From: Actinobacillus sp.
GTDB taxonomy: Bacteria > Pseudomonadota > Gammaproteobacteria > Enterobacterales > Pasteurellaceae
Direction: 5' to 3'
Assembly: GCA_020026055.1 (NCBI GenBank)
Contig: JAHHRA010000004.1
Coordinates: 10,836 to 74,835, forward strand
DNA: 64,000 bases
The notes under the pieces were generated by a model, which was not told the origin of the DNA, searched no databases, and saw nothing but the letters and a program-made list of their open reading frames with translations. Each line of letters begins with the position of its first letter. Position 1 is the stretch's first letter. Positions 25,587 through 35,799 of the stretch are shown one piece after another. The translations under genes and the position numbers were made by a program.

Positions 25587-25686
25587 TGATTAAAAATCGG
25601 AAATTTTTTCTCGATTTTCGAAGCGTGATATTCAAATTTTTAGTATAATCGCTACAATTTTTTGCTCATTTTAAAGTAGGGAAAAT

Positions 25687-27018
25687 ATGTCTGATACATC
25701 TCAAACTATTCCAGAGCTCGTGAATTGGATGAGGGGACGTGAGTTTTCGTTAAATTTAACTACTGAACGACTCGCATTTTTGCTGACTATTGCTATTTAT
25801 AATAATGAAAGCCTCGATGGTGAAATGCTGGAAGCTGATTTAGTGGATTTGTTTCGTCACGTTTCAGCAAGCTTTCAACAAAGTGAAGGAACGTTAGTTC
25901 AACGAGCAAATAATGCGATTAATGAACTAGTGAAGCAACGATTAGTTAATCGTTTTACTAGTGAGTTCACTGAAGGATTAGCCATTTATCGTCTAACACC
26001 GTTAGGAGTAGGCATTGCGAATTATTATCTTCGCCAGCGCGAATTTTCGACGCTGCGGTTGTCTGTTCAGCTGTCGATTGTGGCGAGCGAAATTCAACGA
26101 GCAGCGGAAGCGTCTGAGGAAGATGGTGATGAAGTTCATTGGCGACGCAATGTGTTTGCTCCTCTCAAATATTCAGTAGCAGAAATTTTCGATAGTATCG
26201 ATCTTTCACAACGAGTGATGGATGAAAATCAGCACATTATCAAAGAAGAAATTGCGAACTTGTTGAGCAAGGATTGGCAGGCAGCGATTTCAAGTTGCGA
26301 GAAATTATTAGATGACACCTCAGGCAATTTACGTGAATTGCAAGACACACTCAATGCAGCAGGCGATAAATTACAAGAAGAGCTATTACGTATTCAAAGC
26401 TGTGTAATTGGGCGTGGTGAATTAGATTTTATTGATAACTTAATTATTGAATTACAAAACAAACTTGACCGCATTATAAGCTGGGGACAGCAAGCAATTG
26501 ATCTGTGGATCGGCTACGATCGTCACGTACATAAATTTATTCGTACCGCGATTGATTTGGATAAAAACCGCATTTTCTCACAACGCTTACGCCAATCGAT
26601 CGTCAATTATTTCGATGCACCGTGGTTTTTATGGGTAGCGACAGCAGAACGTTTGATCGATATGCGAGATGAGGAACTTGTTCTTCATAACGAAGAAGCA
26701 CTTGGTGAGCTCCCCGATGATTTACAATACGAGCAAATTTCAGTGTTGCAAGATGAGATTGCAGAAAAAATGCAAAGCTTATTGGAAGCTTACCGTGATG
26801 CTAATCAGCCGATTGATTTGAGCGTAGTATTGCGTCAGCAATTAGCAAAACGTCCGCTAAGCCAGCATTTTGATGTGGCACGGATTGTCGTCGATCAAGC
26901 GGTGAAATTAGGGTTAAGTTCTGCCGATTTAGCGGGCGTACCTGCTATATGGCAGGAAATTACGCCACAAGGGGCTGCCGTTCAAGCTAACCCAATCAAT
27001 CAATATCAACCGAAATAG
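25687..27018 (+). CDS. mukF: chromosome partition kleisin MukF
   Basis: The kleisin subunit of the MukBEF condensin, 443 residues. Starts MSDTSQTIPELVNWMRGREFSLNLTTERLAFLL-type N-terminal winged helix, followed by a long helical middle (EEIANLLSKDWQAAISSCEKLLDD) and a C-terminal winged helix that binds the MukB head. It opens the mukF-mukE-mukB operon; the enteric smtA gene is missing upstream. GTAGGG before the ATG. Confidence 0.97.
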   Translation: MSDTSQTIPELVNWMRGREFSLNLTTERLAFLLTIAIYNNESLDGEMLEADLVDLFRHVSASFQQSEGTLVQRANNAINELVKQRLVNRFTSEFTEGLAIYRLTPLGVGIANYYLRQREFSTLRLSVQLSIVASEIQRAAEASEEDGDEVHWRRNVFAPLKYSVAEIFDSIDLSQRVMDENQHIIKEEIANLLSKDWQAAISSCEKLLDDTSGNLRELQDTLNAAGDKLQEELLRIQSCVIGRGELDFIDNLIIELQNKLDRIISWGQQAIDLWIGYDRHVHKFIRTAIDLDKNRIFSQRLRQSIVNYFDAPWFLWVATAERLIDMRDEELVLHNEEALGELPDDLQYEQISVLQDEIAEKMQSLLEAYRDANQPIDLSVVLRQQLAKRPLSQHFDVARIVVDQAVKLGLSSADLAGVPAIWQEITPQGAAVQANPINQYQPK

Positions 27019-27027
27019 AGAAGCCAT

Positions 27028-27756
27028 ATGTTAGAAAATCAATCCGATATCCTGCCACCAAATTTAATTAAAGCCTTAGCTAATCCGTTTTTCCCAGAAA
27101 TCGATAGTCAATTGCGAATGGGAAAACACATTTGCCTTGAGCAATTGGATTTTCATAGTTTTTTGCTTGATTTTCATCATGAATTAGAGGAATTTTACCG
27201 TCGTTATCAGGTGGAATTAATCCGTGCTCCAGAAGGCTTTTTTTATTTGCGACCACGAGCAAACACACTCATTGCAAGGTCAGTTTTAAGCGAGCTTGAA
27301 ATGCTGCTTGGCAAAGTATTGTGTTATCTCTATTTGAGCCCTGAACGCTTAGCACAACAAGGTATTTTCACGACGCAAGATGTGTTTGACGAATTGCTCA
27401 ATCTTGCGGATAAAGATAAATTATTAAAAGCAATGAATCAACGTTCGTCAGGTTCGGATTTGGATAAGCAAAAATTAGCCGAAAAAGTGCGTGCTGCGTT
27501 GAATCGTTTGCGTCGTCTTGGAATGATCATCACGATAGGCGATCAATATAGTGGCAAATTTACGATCACTGAGGCAGTATTTCGCTTTGGGGCGGAAGTA
27601 CGGACAGGCGATGATGCTTTAGAAGCACAAGCACGTTTAATTCGTGATGGCGAAGCCGCTAACTGCCAATCCCTAGCCGAATTGGCACAACAATCTACTT
27701 CCGCGGATGCCGAGATGCTTGAGCCTACCGCAGAGCCTTCAGAGGAGAATGAATAA
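27028..27756 (+). CDS. mukE: chromosome partition protein MukE
   Basis: The KITE-type accessory subunit of MukBEF, 242 residues, two winged-helix domains followed by an acidic C-terminal tail (AEMLEPTAEPSEENE). It binds MukF and bridges the MukB heads. Nine bp separate it from mukF, and its TAA overlaps the mukB start codon (TAATG), so translation is coupled. LIKALANPFFPEIDSQLRMGKHI at the N-terminus is the family signature. Confidence 0.97.
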   Translation: MLENQSDILPPNLIKALANPFFPEIDSQLRMGKHICLEQLDFHSFLLDFHHELEEFYRRYQVELIRAPEGFFYLRPRANTLIARSVLSELEMLLGKVLCYLYLSPERLAQQGIFTTQDVFDELLNLADKDKLLKAMNQRSSGSDLDKQKLAEKVRAALNRLRRLGMIITIGDQYSGKFTITEAVFRFGAEVRTGDDALEAQARLIRDGEAANCQSLAELAQQSTSADAEMLEPTAEPSEENE

Positions 27757-30700
27757 TGGAAAACCAAAATACACCTCTCAACCGAGTTCTTCGTGGTAAA
27801 TTTCGCTCACTGACGCTCATAAACTGGAACGGTTTTTTTGCACGTACTTTTGACATCGACGCTTTAGTGACCACTTTGTCAGGTGGAAATGGGGCAGGGA
27901 AGTCAACAACAATGGCAGCATTTGTTACCGCATTAATTCCCGACCTTACCCTTTTGCATTTTCGTAACACTACTGAAGCAGGCGCGAGTGGTGGTTCAAG
28001 AGATCGTGGCTTACACGGCAAACTCAAAGCAGGCGTGTGTTACGCTGTATTGGAAGCAGAAAATTCACGTCATGAACGCATTTTAATGGGTGTTCGCTTG
28101 CAACAAGTAGCAGGGCGAGACAAAAAAGTGGATTTAAAAACTTTTTCACTTTTAAACCTTCCTGCAGAGATTAGCCCAACAGCATTATTGACAGAAGTTG
28201 TCAGTGGTCAACAAGCTCGTGTGCTTTCACTTATAGAACTTGCAGAAAAAGTTGAACAATATCAAACAGAATTTAAGCAATACCACTCGATCAGCGATTA
28301 TCACGCCGTGATGTTCGACTTAGGCATGCTTCCAAAACGCTTACGCAGTGCAGCAGATCGTGCCAAATTCTACAAGCTCATCGAAGCCTCGCTGTACGGC
28401 GGGATCTCCAGTGCGATCACGCGTTCTTTGCGAGACTATTTATTACCCGACAATCAAAGCGTCAAAAAAGCTTTCGAGGACATGGAATCGGCATTGCGTG
28501 AAAACCGAATGACGTTAGAAGCGATCAAAATGACGCAAGGCGATCGGGATTTATTTAAGCACCTCATCACCGAAACGACGCAATATGTCGCGGCGGATTA
28601 CATGCGTAACGCCAATGAACGTCGCGGCAATGTGGAAAAAGCTCTCGAGGTGCGTCGTGCTTTGTTTCAAGCTAAAACAGAGCAGGATTTAGCACAGCAT
28701 CGCCTTGTGGAATTTAGTCGCGAAGCCGCTATGCTCGCCGAAAGCGAAGGCACATTGGAGCAAGAACACCAAGCTGCAGCAGATTTCCTCAATTTGGTGT
28801 TGAATGCTAGCCGTCATCAAGAAAAAATCGATCGCTATCAAGATGACGTTGCTGAACTTCGCGAAAAAGTTGAAGAGCAACAAATAGTTTTGGCGGAAAT
28901 GACGGAAGAAGAGGAAGCCCAACAAGCGGCACTCGAAGACGTGGATGCACAAATCGAAGCGTTACGTGATGAATTAGCGGATTATCAACAAGCGCTGGAC
29001 GCACAACAAACCCGCGCTTTGCAGTATCAACAAGCAAGCCAAGCATTAGAAAAAGCTAAAACACAATGCGGATTACCGCAACTTACGCCCGAAAATTCGG
29101 CAGAATTTTTCTCCGAGTTTGACCAACAGCTCGAAACGATGATGGAAACTGTGTTGGATTTCGAACAAAAAATGGCGATTTCGGACACTGCGAAAAATCA
29201 ATTCGATAATGCTTATCAGCTTTTGCAAAAAATGGTTGGTAAAGTTGCTCGAGAAAATGCTTGGCAAGTGTCACAAAATTTGTTGTCTCTCTATCCGCAA
29301 TACAAAATTCAAGCTCAGCTCGCGCCTTCTTTACGCAGCAAATTGCAGGATTTGGAAAAGCGATTGGCACAGCAAAAAAATGCAGCACAACAATTGCGAG
29401 AATTTAATCAACGCACTGGGTTAGCACTTAAAGATGCGACGGTCTTAGCTGATTACGCTGAAGAAAAAACCGTGGAAGCTGAAGAGTTAGAAGCGACTTT
29501 GATCGAACTGACCGAAAAGCGGTCAACGTTGCGTCAACAACAAGCTACTTTAAATGCACAAACTCAAGAAAAATCAACTCTTGCGCCAAGCTGGTTAGTG
29601 GCACAGTCTGCTTTAGAACGTTTGAGTGAACAAAGCGAAAGTCAATTCAGTTCTAGCCAAGAAGTGACCCAATTTATGCAGACGCTACTAGAAAAAGAAC
29701 GTTCGCTTGTGGCTGAGCGTGAAAAATTGGCGATACAACGGCAGAAATTAGATGAGCAAATTGCGTGCCTTAGCTTGCCTGACGGTGCCGACGATCCGCG
29801 TTTAACTCAGCTTGCCGAGCGTTTCCAAGGTGTCTTGCTGTCTGAACTTTATGAGGATGTTTCTGTTGAGGATGCGCCGTTTTTTTCCGCCTTGTATGGT
29901 CCTTCACGTCACGCCATTGTAGTTCGTGATCTTAATGCGATCAAAAATGAATTAATTGATCTGCAAGATTGCCCAGCAGACTTGTATTTTATTGAAGGTG
30001 ACCCCACGAGTTTTGATGATAATGTCTATACTTCCGAAGAATTGAAATGCGGTGTGATCGTTCAGGTTTCGGAACGTGAACTTCGCTATTCGACTTTTCC
30101 TGACATTCCACTTTTTGGACGAGCAGCACGCGAAAAGCAATTAGCGTGTTTGCAAGCTGAGCGAGAAACTGTACAAGAAGCCTATGCCAGAGTGGCTTTT
30201 GATGTACAAAAATGCCAACGCCTGTCCGAGCACTTTAGTCAATTCGTTGGCTTGCATCTCGCCCTTGCCTTCCAACCTAATCCAGAAACACTGCTTGCTG
30301 AAATTCAACAGCAACGCAATGAAGTTGAGCGAGAATTAACCCAAGTGCAAAACCAACAACAGCAAGCTCAACAACAACTCAGTATCCTCAAAGGGCAGTT
30401 GCAATTGCTTGCCAAAATTACTCCGATGTTGGATTTATTGGCAGACGATCAACTGACGGGCGAATATGATCTTTGTCGCAATGAATTAGTTCAAGCCGAG
30501 GAAGGTGAACAATTTGTACAGCAACATCAAGCCACAATGATACAGTTTATGCCAATCGCCGCCGCATTACGCAGTGACCCTGCAAACTATGATCAAATGG
30601 TCATGGACTTTGCACAAATTCAACAAAAACAAAAACAATTACAGCAATATCGTTTTCTCATCGGCGAAGTTGTGCAACGTCGAGCACATTTTGCGTACAC

Positions 30701-32195
30701 TGACATAGCGATGGTTGAAAGCAGTGATTTAAACAAACAATTACGTGCACAGTTGGAACAAGCACAACAGCAACGTGAAAGCTTGCGGGAAAGTGTACGT
30801 CAGAAATCGACTCGTGTTACTCAATATCGTCAAGTTTTGATCGAATTGAACAGTGCCTTGCAAGAAAAAAATAAAATGTTACAAGAGCTTATTAGCGAAA
30901 TCGGTCAGCTTGGTGTTCGCGTCGATGCTAATATTGAAACTACAGCACGCGAACGGCGAGACAACCTCCAACAACGGCTTGTGACTAATCGCCAGCGCCG
31001 TCAATTCGTTGAAAAACAGTTGACACTCATCGAAAGTGAAAGTGAAAACCTTACGCGTGAAATTCGCAAAGCAGAACGTGATTACCATCAGCAACGCGAA
31101 ATCGTTGTAGCCGCGAAAATCAGCTGGGAAGTAGCACTCCATCTCTCTCGCCAAGCTAATATGGAAAAACGCCTCAATCGCCGCGAATTTGCCTATCTTT
31201 CTAGCGAGGAATTGCGTTCAATGTCGGATAAAGCTCTTGGTGCGTTGCGAATTGCCGTCACCGACAACGAATACCTTCGTGATAGTTTGCGAGCTTCAGA
31301 AGATAATCGTAAACCTGAAAATAAAATTCGTTTTTTCATCGCTGTTTACCAACATCTTCGCGAACGCATTCGCCAAGACATCATCAAAACTGATGATCCT
31401 ATTGATGCCATTGAGCAGATGGAAGTTGAGCTTGCTCGCCTCACTGAAGAACTTACTAGTCGTGAGAAAAAATTAGCGATCAGTGCTGAAAGTGTCGCAA
31501 ATATTATGCGAAAAACAATTCAACGTGAACAAAATCGTATTCGCATCCTTAATCAAGGGTTGCAAAATATTGCTTTCGGGCAAGTTAAATCCGTACGATT
31601 AGTTGTCGATATCCGCGAAAGCCACGCGACTCTATTAGATGCCCTTAGCGTCAATAAAAATGCCCACCAAGATCTGTTCAATGATAATCGCATCACCTTT
31701 TCCGAAGCAATGGCAAAACTCTACCAACGCCTTAATCCACAAATTGAAATAGGGCAAAGTTCAATGCAAACTATTGGTGAAACCCTACTGGATTATCGCA
31801 ACTACCTTGATCTTGAAGTCGAAGTCTTCCGTGGGGCTGATGGGTGGTTACGTGCCGAAAGTGGTGCACTCTCGACTGGGGAAGCCATCGGGACAGGGAT
31901 GTCGATTTTATTAATGGTCGTTCAAAGCTGGGAAGAAGAAAGCCGTCGCATTCGTGCGAAAGACATCCTGCCATGTCGCCTCCTTTTCCTTGATGAAGCC
32001 GCACGCTTGGACGCGAAATCTATCGCCACATTGTTTGAACTTTGTGAGCGGCTGGATATGCAACTTCTTATCGCTGCACCAGAAAACATCAGCCCTGAAA
32101 AAGGCACGACTTACAAACTGATGCGTAAAATCACCAATAATCATGAACATGTCCACGTCGTTGGGCTTCGCGGTTTTGGGACAGTAGAAAACTAA
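27756..32195 (+). CDS. mukB: chromosome partition SMC-like ATPase MukB
   Basis: The SMC-like motor of the MukBEF condensin, 1479 residues. Walker A GGNGAGKST at 43-51; long coiled coils with Gln-rich stretches on both sides of a central hinge (about 650-780); ABC signature LSTGEAIGTG near 1372; Walker B LLFLDEAARLD at about 1409-1419. Head, hinge and arms are complete. Followed by a complete copy of the dispersed palindrome that serves as terminator (32198-32243). Confidence 0.98.
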   Translation: MENQNTPLNRVLRGKFRSLTLINWNGFFARTFDIDALVTTLSGGNGAGKSTTMAAFVTALIPDLTLLHFRNTTEAGASGGSRDRGLHGKLKAGVCYAVLEAENSRHERILMGVRLQQVAGRDKKVDLKTFSLLNLPAEISPTALLTEVVSGQQARVLSLIELAEKVEQYQTEFKQYHSISDYHAVMFDLGMLPKRLRSAADRAKFYKLIEASLYGGISSAITRSLRDYLLPDNQSVKKAFEDMESALRENRMTLEAIKMTQGDRDLFKHLITETTQYVAADYMRNANERRGNVEKALEVRRALFQAKTEQDLAQHRLVEFSREAAMLAESEGTLEQEHQAAADFLNLVLNASRHQEKIDRYQDDVAELREKVEEQQIVLAEMTEEEEAQQAALEDVDAQIEALRDELADYQQALDAQQTRALQYQQASQALEKAKTQCGLPQLTPENSAEFFSEFDQQLETMMETVLDFEQKMAISDTAKNQFDNAYQLLQKMVGKVARENAWQVSQNLLSLYPQYKIQAQLAPSLRSKLQDLEKRLAQQKNAAQQLREFNQRTGLALKDATVLADYAEEKTVEAEELEATLIELTEKRSTLRQQQATLNAQTQEKSTLAPSWLVAQSALERLSEQSESQFSSSQEVTQFMQTLLEKERSLVAEREKLAIQRQKLDEQIACLSLPDGADDPRLTQLAERFQGVLLSELYEDVSVEDAPFFSALYGPSRHAIVVRDLNAIKNELIDLQDCPADLYFIEGDPTSFDDNVYTSEELKCGVIVQVSERELRYSTFPDIPLFGRAAREKQLACLQAERETVQEAYARVAFDVQKCQRLSEHFSQFVGLHLALAFQPNPETLLAEIQQQRNEVERELTQVQNQQQQAQQQLSILKGQLQLLAKITPMLDLLADDQLTGEYDLCRNELVQAEEGEQFVQQHQATMIQFMPIAAALRSDPANYDQMVMDFAQIQQKQKQLQQYRFLIGEVVQRRAHFAYTDIAMVESSDLNKQLRAQLEQAQQQRESLRESVRQKSTRVTQYRQVLIELNSALQEKNKMLQELISEIGQLGVRVDANIETTARERRDNLQQRLVTNRQRRQFVEKQLTLIESESENLTREIRKAERDYHQQREIVVAAKISWEVALHLSRQANMEKRLNRREFAYLSSEELRSMSDKALGALRIAVTDNEYLRDSLRASEDNRKPENKIRFFIAVYQHLRERIRQDIIKTDDPIDAIEQMEVELARLTEELTSREKKLAISAESVANIMRKTIQREQNRIRILNQGLQNIAFGQVKSVRLVVDIRESHATLLDALSVNKNAHQDLFNDNRITFSEAMAKLYQRLNPQIEIGQSSMQTIGETLLDYRNYLDLEVEVFRGADGWLRAESGALSTGEAIGTGMSILLMVVQSWEEESRRIRAKDILPCRLLFLDEAARLDAKSIATLFELCERLDMQLLIAAPENISPEKGTTYKLMRKITNNHEHVHVVGLRGFGTVEN

Positions 32196-32197
32196 CT

Positions 32198-32243
32198 TTC
32201 ACGCCCCTATTTTGGGAAAATTTTTCCGAATTTTGGGGCGTAG
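32198..32243 (+). terminator. palindromic repeat acting as terminator of mukFEB
   Basis: TTCACGCCCCTATTTTGGG, AAAATTTTTCC, then GAATTTTGGGGCGTAG: a full copy of the dispersed repeat family three bases past the mukB stop. Confidence 0.65.
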
Positions 32244-32263
32244 TTGTATAGGAAATAAAAACA

Positions 32264-35200
32264 ATGTTACTAAAAGAACGTAAATTTTTACCCCTTTTTA
32301 TTACTCAATTTTTAGGGGCTTTTAATGATAGTTTATTAAAAAGTACAGTAATGACTTACATTACTTTCGCTTTGCCTGCGACACCGAGTGAGCGAGGGAT
32401 GTTGTTGACGGCAGTGTTGATATTATTTATTTTGCCATTCTTTCTATTTTCGGCAACTGCAGGGCAGCTAGCAGATAAATACGATCGCAGTAAGATCGCA
32501 CAAATGACGAAAATTACTGAGCTGGGTTTGATGATTTTAGTGACGATCTGTCTAGTAAATCAATGGTTAACTGCCACTCTTGCGTTGATATTTTTAATGA
32601 GCGTGCAATCGGCTTTTTTTGGTGCAGTGAAATATTCGCTAGTGCCGCAACTATTAAAAGAAGATGAATTGATTACAGGGAATGCGATTATTGATGGTTC
32701 GACTTTCTTTTCCATTTTATCGGGGACGATTTTAGGGGTATGGTTATATCATTCGCCAGCTGGTGTAGGTGGAATTTTAATTATTTGTTCTGTCATTGGT
32801 ATGCTAGCGAGTTTTTATATTCCGCAAGCACTTGCACCACGTCCTAATTTAAAAGTTAGTGCAAATATTCTGATCGATATCAAACTGACACTGAAAAAGA
32901 CGATGGAAAAACGTAGTATTTTCATCACGATTTTGGGGATTTCGTGGTTTTGGGCATTTGGTGCTGTCGTCACTAAATTAATTTTTGATATCCCGAAAGA
33001 TATTTTGCATTTGCCTGAAAGTAGTGTTGCCGTTTTTATGGTAATTTTCTCCGTTGGCGTTGCGTGTGGCACAGTGATTTGTAACAAAATAATGTGCGGT
33101 TTAATTCATCCGACTTTTGTGCCGTTAAGCTCGATTGCAATGGGATTTGCTACGCTTAGTATGTATTTTTTCAGCCGTGATTATATTCCTATGACTGCAA
33201 GTACTTCAGCTTTTTTTATTTCAATTGCAGGGTTAAAAATCAGCTTGATTTTATTTACGATGTCTTGTTTTGCAGGAATTTATATTGTTCCACTCAATGC
33301 TTTTCTACAAAATAAAGCCCCAAAAGCTTATTTAGCTACGATTATTTCAGGGAATAATATGTTTAATTCATTAGCGATTTGCCTACTTTCAGGGATGTTA
33401 ATAGGTTTAGAAGCTCTAATGGGGAAAACCAGTATTATTTTAGTTTTGGCATTCATTTCTTTTGTGATTAGTTTTGTGATTATGAGCATTATTCCAGATG
33501 CTTTGCCAAGATCGATGGCTCAAAGTCTTTTGTCTTTTTTCTTTAAAATTAAGATCAAAGGATTAGAAAATTACGAAAAAGCAGGAAATCGTGTTTTATT
33601 GATTGCTAATCATACGTCGTTATTGGATGGACTATTAATGGCAGCTTTTATGCCAGAAAAAATTATTTTTGCAATTAATACTGAAATTGCGAAGAAATGG
33701 TGGGTGCGAATTTTTAATCCATTAGTTAAACTTTATCCACTCGATCCGACGAACCCTTTAGCTTTAAAACATTTGATCAACGAATTAAAAGAAGATCAAA
33801 AATGCCTTATTTTTCCAGAGGGCAGAATTACTGTTACGGGTGCTTTGATGAAAATTTATGAAGGAGCAGGGATTGCAGCAGTAAAAGCGGAAGCTAATAT
33901 TTTGCCAATTCGTATTGATGGTGCCCAATTTTCGAAATTCTCTTATTTGAAAGGTAAAACTAAAACGAAATTTTTTCCACCAATTACAATTACGATGCTA
34001 CCGCCAACGCGTATTGTATTAAATGAAGAAGATAAAGGTAGTCGTCGCCGTAAAAAAATTGCTGATCAGCTTTATGACATTATGTCAACAATGATCTACA
34101 AATCGTCGCCACTTGAAGTGCCATTATTTGAAGCTTTACTACAGGCTCCAAAAACTTACGGTGAGAAACATATTATCGCTGAAGACATTAATCGCACACC
34201 GATTAATTATAAAACTTTCATTATGAAATCTTATGCACTTGGAGCTGCATTTGAAAAATATTTCCCCGAAAAACACCTCGGCTTAATGTTACCTAACTCT
34301 CTTGCTAATGCGGTGGCATTTTTTGGTTGCCAGTCTGTTGGTAAAATACCTGCGATGATCAATTTCACTCAAGGCATTTATCAAATTCTGTCTTGTATTG
34401 CCACTGCACAAGTGCAAACTGTGATCACTTCGCAAAAAATGGTAGAAATGCTGAAACTTGAGGGATTGGTTGATACTTTGCGGGCTCAAAATATCAATGT
34501 AGTGTATTTGGAAGAATTTAAAGACAAGATAACATTGGGAATTAAGCTTAAAGCTTTTGGTAAAAAATTATTGCGTATAACGCCAAATACTAACCCAAAT
34601 GACCCTTGTACAATCTTATTTACTTCAGGCTCAGAAGGAGTCCCGAAAGCAGTGCTGTTAAGCCACGTCAATTTGCAAGCGAATCGTTATCAATTATCTG
34701 CTATTTTCGCTTTCACTACGCAAGACGTGATGTTTAATGCTTTGCCAATGTTTCACTCTTTTGGCTTAAGTGTTGGCACTATTTTGCCTGTACTCTCAGG
34801 TTTGAAAGTTTTCTTTTACCCATCGCCTGTACATTACAAAATTGTCCCTGAACTTTTCTACGATACTAATGCGACTATTATTTGTGGTACGGATACTTTC
34901 TTCGCGGGTTATGCTAAAAAAGCAAATCCATTCGATTTTTACAACGTCAAATATGCAATTGTTGGTGCGGAAAAACTTAAAGACAGCACCTATTACAGTT
35001 GGGTAGAAAAATTTGGTGTACGGATCCTTGAAGGTTATGGCGTTACAGAGAGTAGTCCAGTGCTTTCTGTCAATACTCCGATGTACCAGAAAAAAGGCAG
35101 TGTTGGGCGTCTATTGCCTGCGATTGAATATAAACTTGAAGCTATTCCAGGTATTGAACAAGGTGGTAAGCTTTTAGTGAAAGGCGACAATATTATGCTC

Positions 35201-35626
35201 GGTTATCTTAAAGACCAACAAATTATCGCACCAGAAAATGGTTGGTATGACACTGGTGATATCGTTGATTTTGACGAGCATGGTTATATGAGTATTCTCG
35301 GACGAGCTAAACGTTTCGCTAAGATCGGTGGTGAAATGGTGTCGTTAACGGCTATCGAAGATATTATCAATAAATTTATTCAAGATAAACTCAGCGTTGT
35401 CGTTTCGATTCCTGATGAGAAAAAAGGTGAACAGCTTGTCCTAGTTACTGAAGCGACAGGTATCACTAGCCGGATGTTGTTAGAATATTTCAAGCAAAAT
35501 TTTTATAGCGAACTTTGGATCCCCAAAAAGATTGTTGAAGTTGAAAAGATTCCACTCCTCGGCACGGGAAAAACGGATTATGTTACTGTCAAGAAGAACG
35601 TAGTCGACAGCCTTGGTTTAGAATAA
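32264..35626 (+). CDS. aas: fused LplT-Aas: lysophospholipid flippase + acyltransferase + acyl-ACP synthetase
   Basis: A 1120-residue protein with three modules. Residues 1-~410 are a 12-helix MFS domain like LplT (FLPLFITQFLGAFNDSLLKS; DKYDRSKIAQMTK), which flips lysophosphatidylethanolamine inward. About 430-620 is a PlsC-type acyltransferase with NHTSLLDG (motif I) and FPEGRITVTGALMK (motif III). About 640-1120 is an AMP-forming acyl-ACP synthetase with TILFTSGSEGVPKAVLLSH, YGVTESSP, YDTGDIVDFDEHG and the C-terminal Lys in LLGTGKTDY. In E. coli LplT and Aas are separate neighbouring genes; here one polypeptide couples import and re-acylation. All motifs are intact. It stands alone behind the mukB terminator. 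Confidence 0.93.
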   Translation: MLLKERKFLPLFITQFLGAFNDSLLKSTVMTYITFALPATPSERGMLLTAVLILFILPFFLFSATAGQLADKYDRSKIAQMTKITELGLMILVTICLVNQWLTATLALIFLMSVQSAFFGAVKYSLVPQLLKEDELITGNAIIDGSTFFSILSGTILGVWLYHSPAGVGGILIICSVIGMLASFYIPQALAPRPNLKVSANILIDIKLTLKKTMEKRSIFITILGISWFWAFGAVVTKLIFDIPKDILHLPESSVAVFMVIFSVGVACGTVICNKIMCGLIHPTFVPLSSIAMGFATLSMYFFSRDYIPMTASTSAFFISIAGLKISLILFTMSCFAGIYIVPLNAFLQNKAPKAYLATIISGNNMFNSLAICLLSGMLIGLEALMGKTSIILVLAFISFVISFVIMSIIPDALPRSMAQSLLSFFFKIKIKGLENYEKAGNRVLLIANHTSLLDGLLMAAFMPEKIIFAINTEIAKKWWVRIFNPLVKLYPLDPTNPLALKHLINELKEDQKCLIFPEGRITVTGALMKIYEGAGIAAVKAEANILPIRIDGAQFSKFSYLKGKTKTKFFPPITITMLPPTRIVLNEEDKGSRRRKKIADQLYDIMSTMIYKSSPLEVPLFEALLQAPKTYGEKHIIAEDINRTPINYKTFIMKSYALGAAFEKYFPEKHLGLMLPNSLANAVAFFGCQSVGKIPAMINFTQGIYQILSCIATAQVQTVITSQKMVEMLKLEGLVDTLRAQNINVVYLEEFKDKITLGIKLKAFGKKLLRITPNTNPNDPCTILFTSGSEGVPKAVLLSHVNLQANRYQLSAIFAFTTQDVMFNALPMFHSFGLSVGTILPVLSGLKVFFYPSPVHYKIVPELFYDTNATIICGTDTFFAGYAKKANPFDFYNVKYAIVGAEKLKDSTYYSWVEKFGVRILEGYGVTESSPVLSVNTPMYQKKGSVGRLLPAIEYKLEAIPGIEQGGKLLVKGDNIMLGYLKDQQIIAPENGWYDTGDIVDFDEHGYMSILGRAKRFAKIGGEMVSLTAIEDIINKFIQDKLSVVVSIPDEKKGEQLVLVTEATGITSRMLLEYFKQNFYSELWIPKKIVEVEKIPLLGTGKTDYVTVKKNVVDSLGLE

Positions 35627-35631
35627 AAATA

Positions 35632-35664
35632 CTTACGCCTCAAAAATCGAGAAATTTTTCGCTA
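35632..35664. repeat. half-copy of the dispersed palindromic repeat after aas
   Basis: TTACGCCTCAAAAATCG then AGAAATTTTTCGC, just past the aas stop; probably the terminator remnant. Confidence 0.5.
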
Positions 35665-35799
35665 AATGAAAGCAATGATCTATCTTAAATGCTCTTGTTA
35701 CTTATTTGCATAAGCAAAAATAAGAAAATATCAGCAAAAACCGATAGCGATTAACAGAGAACTAAAAAATATAACAATTGAACTAAATAAGAATTTAAT

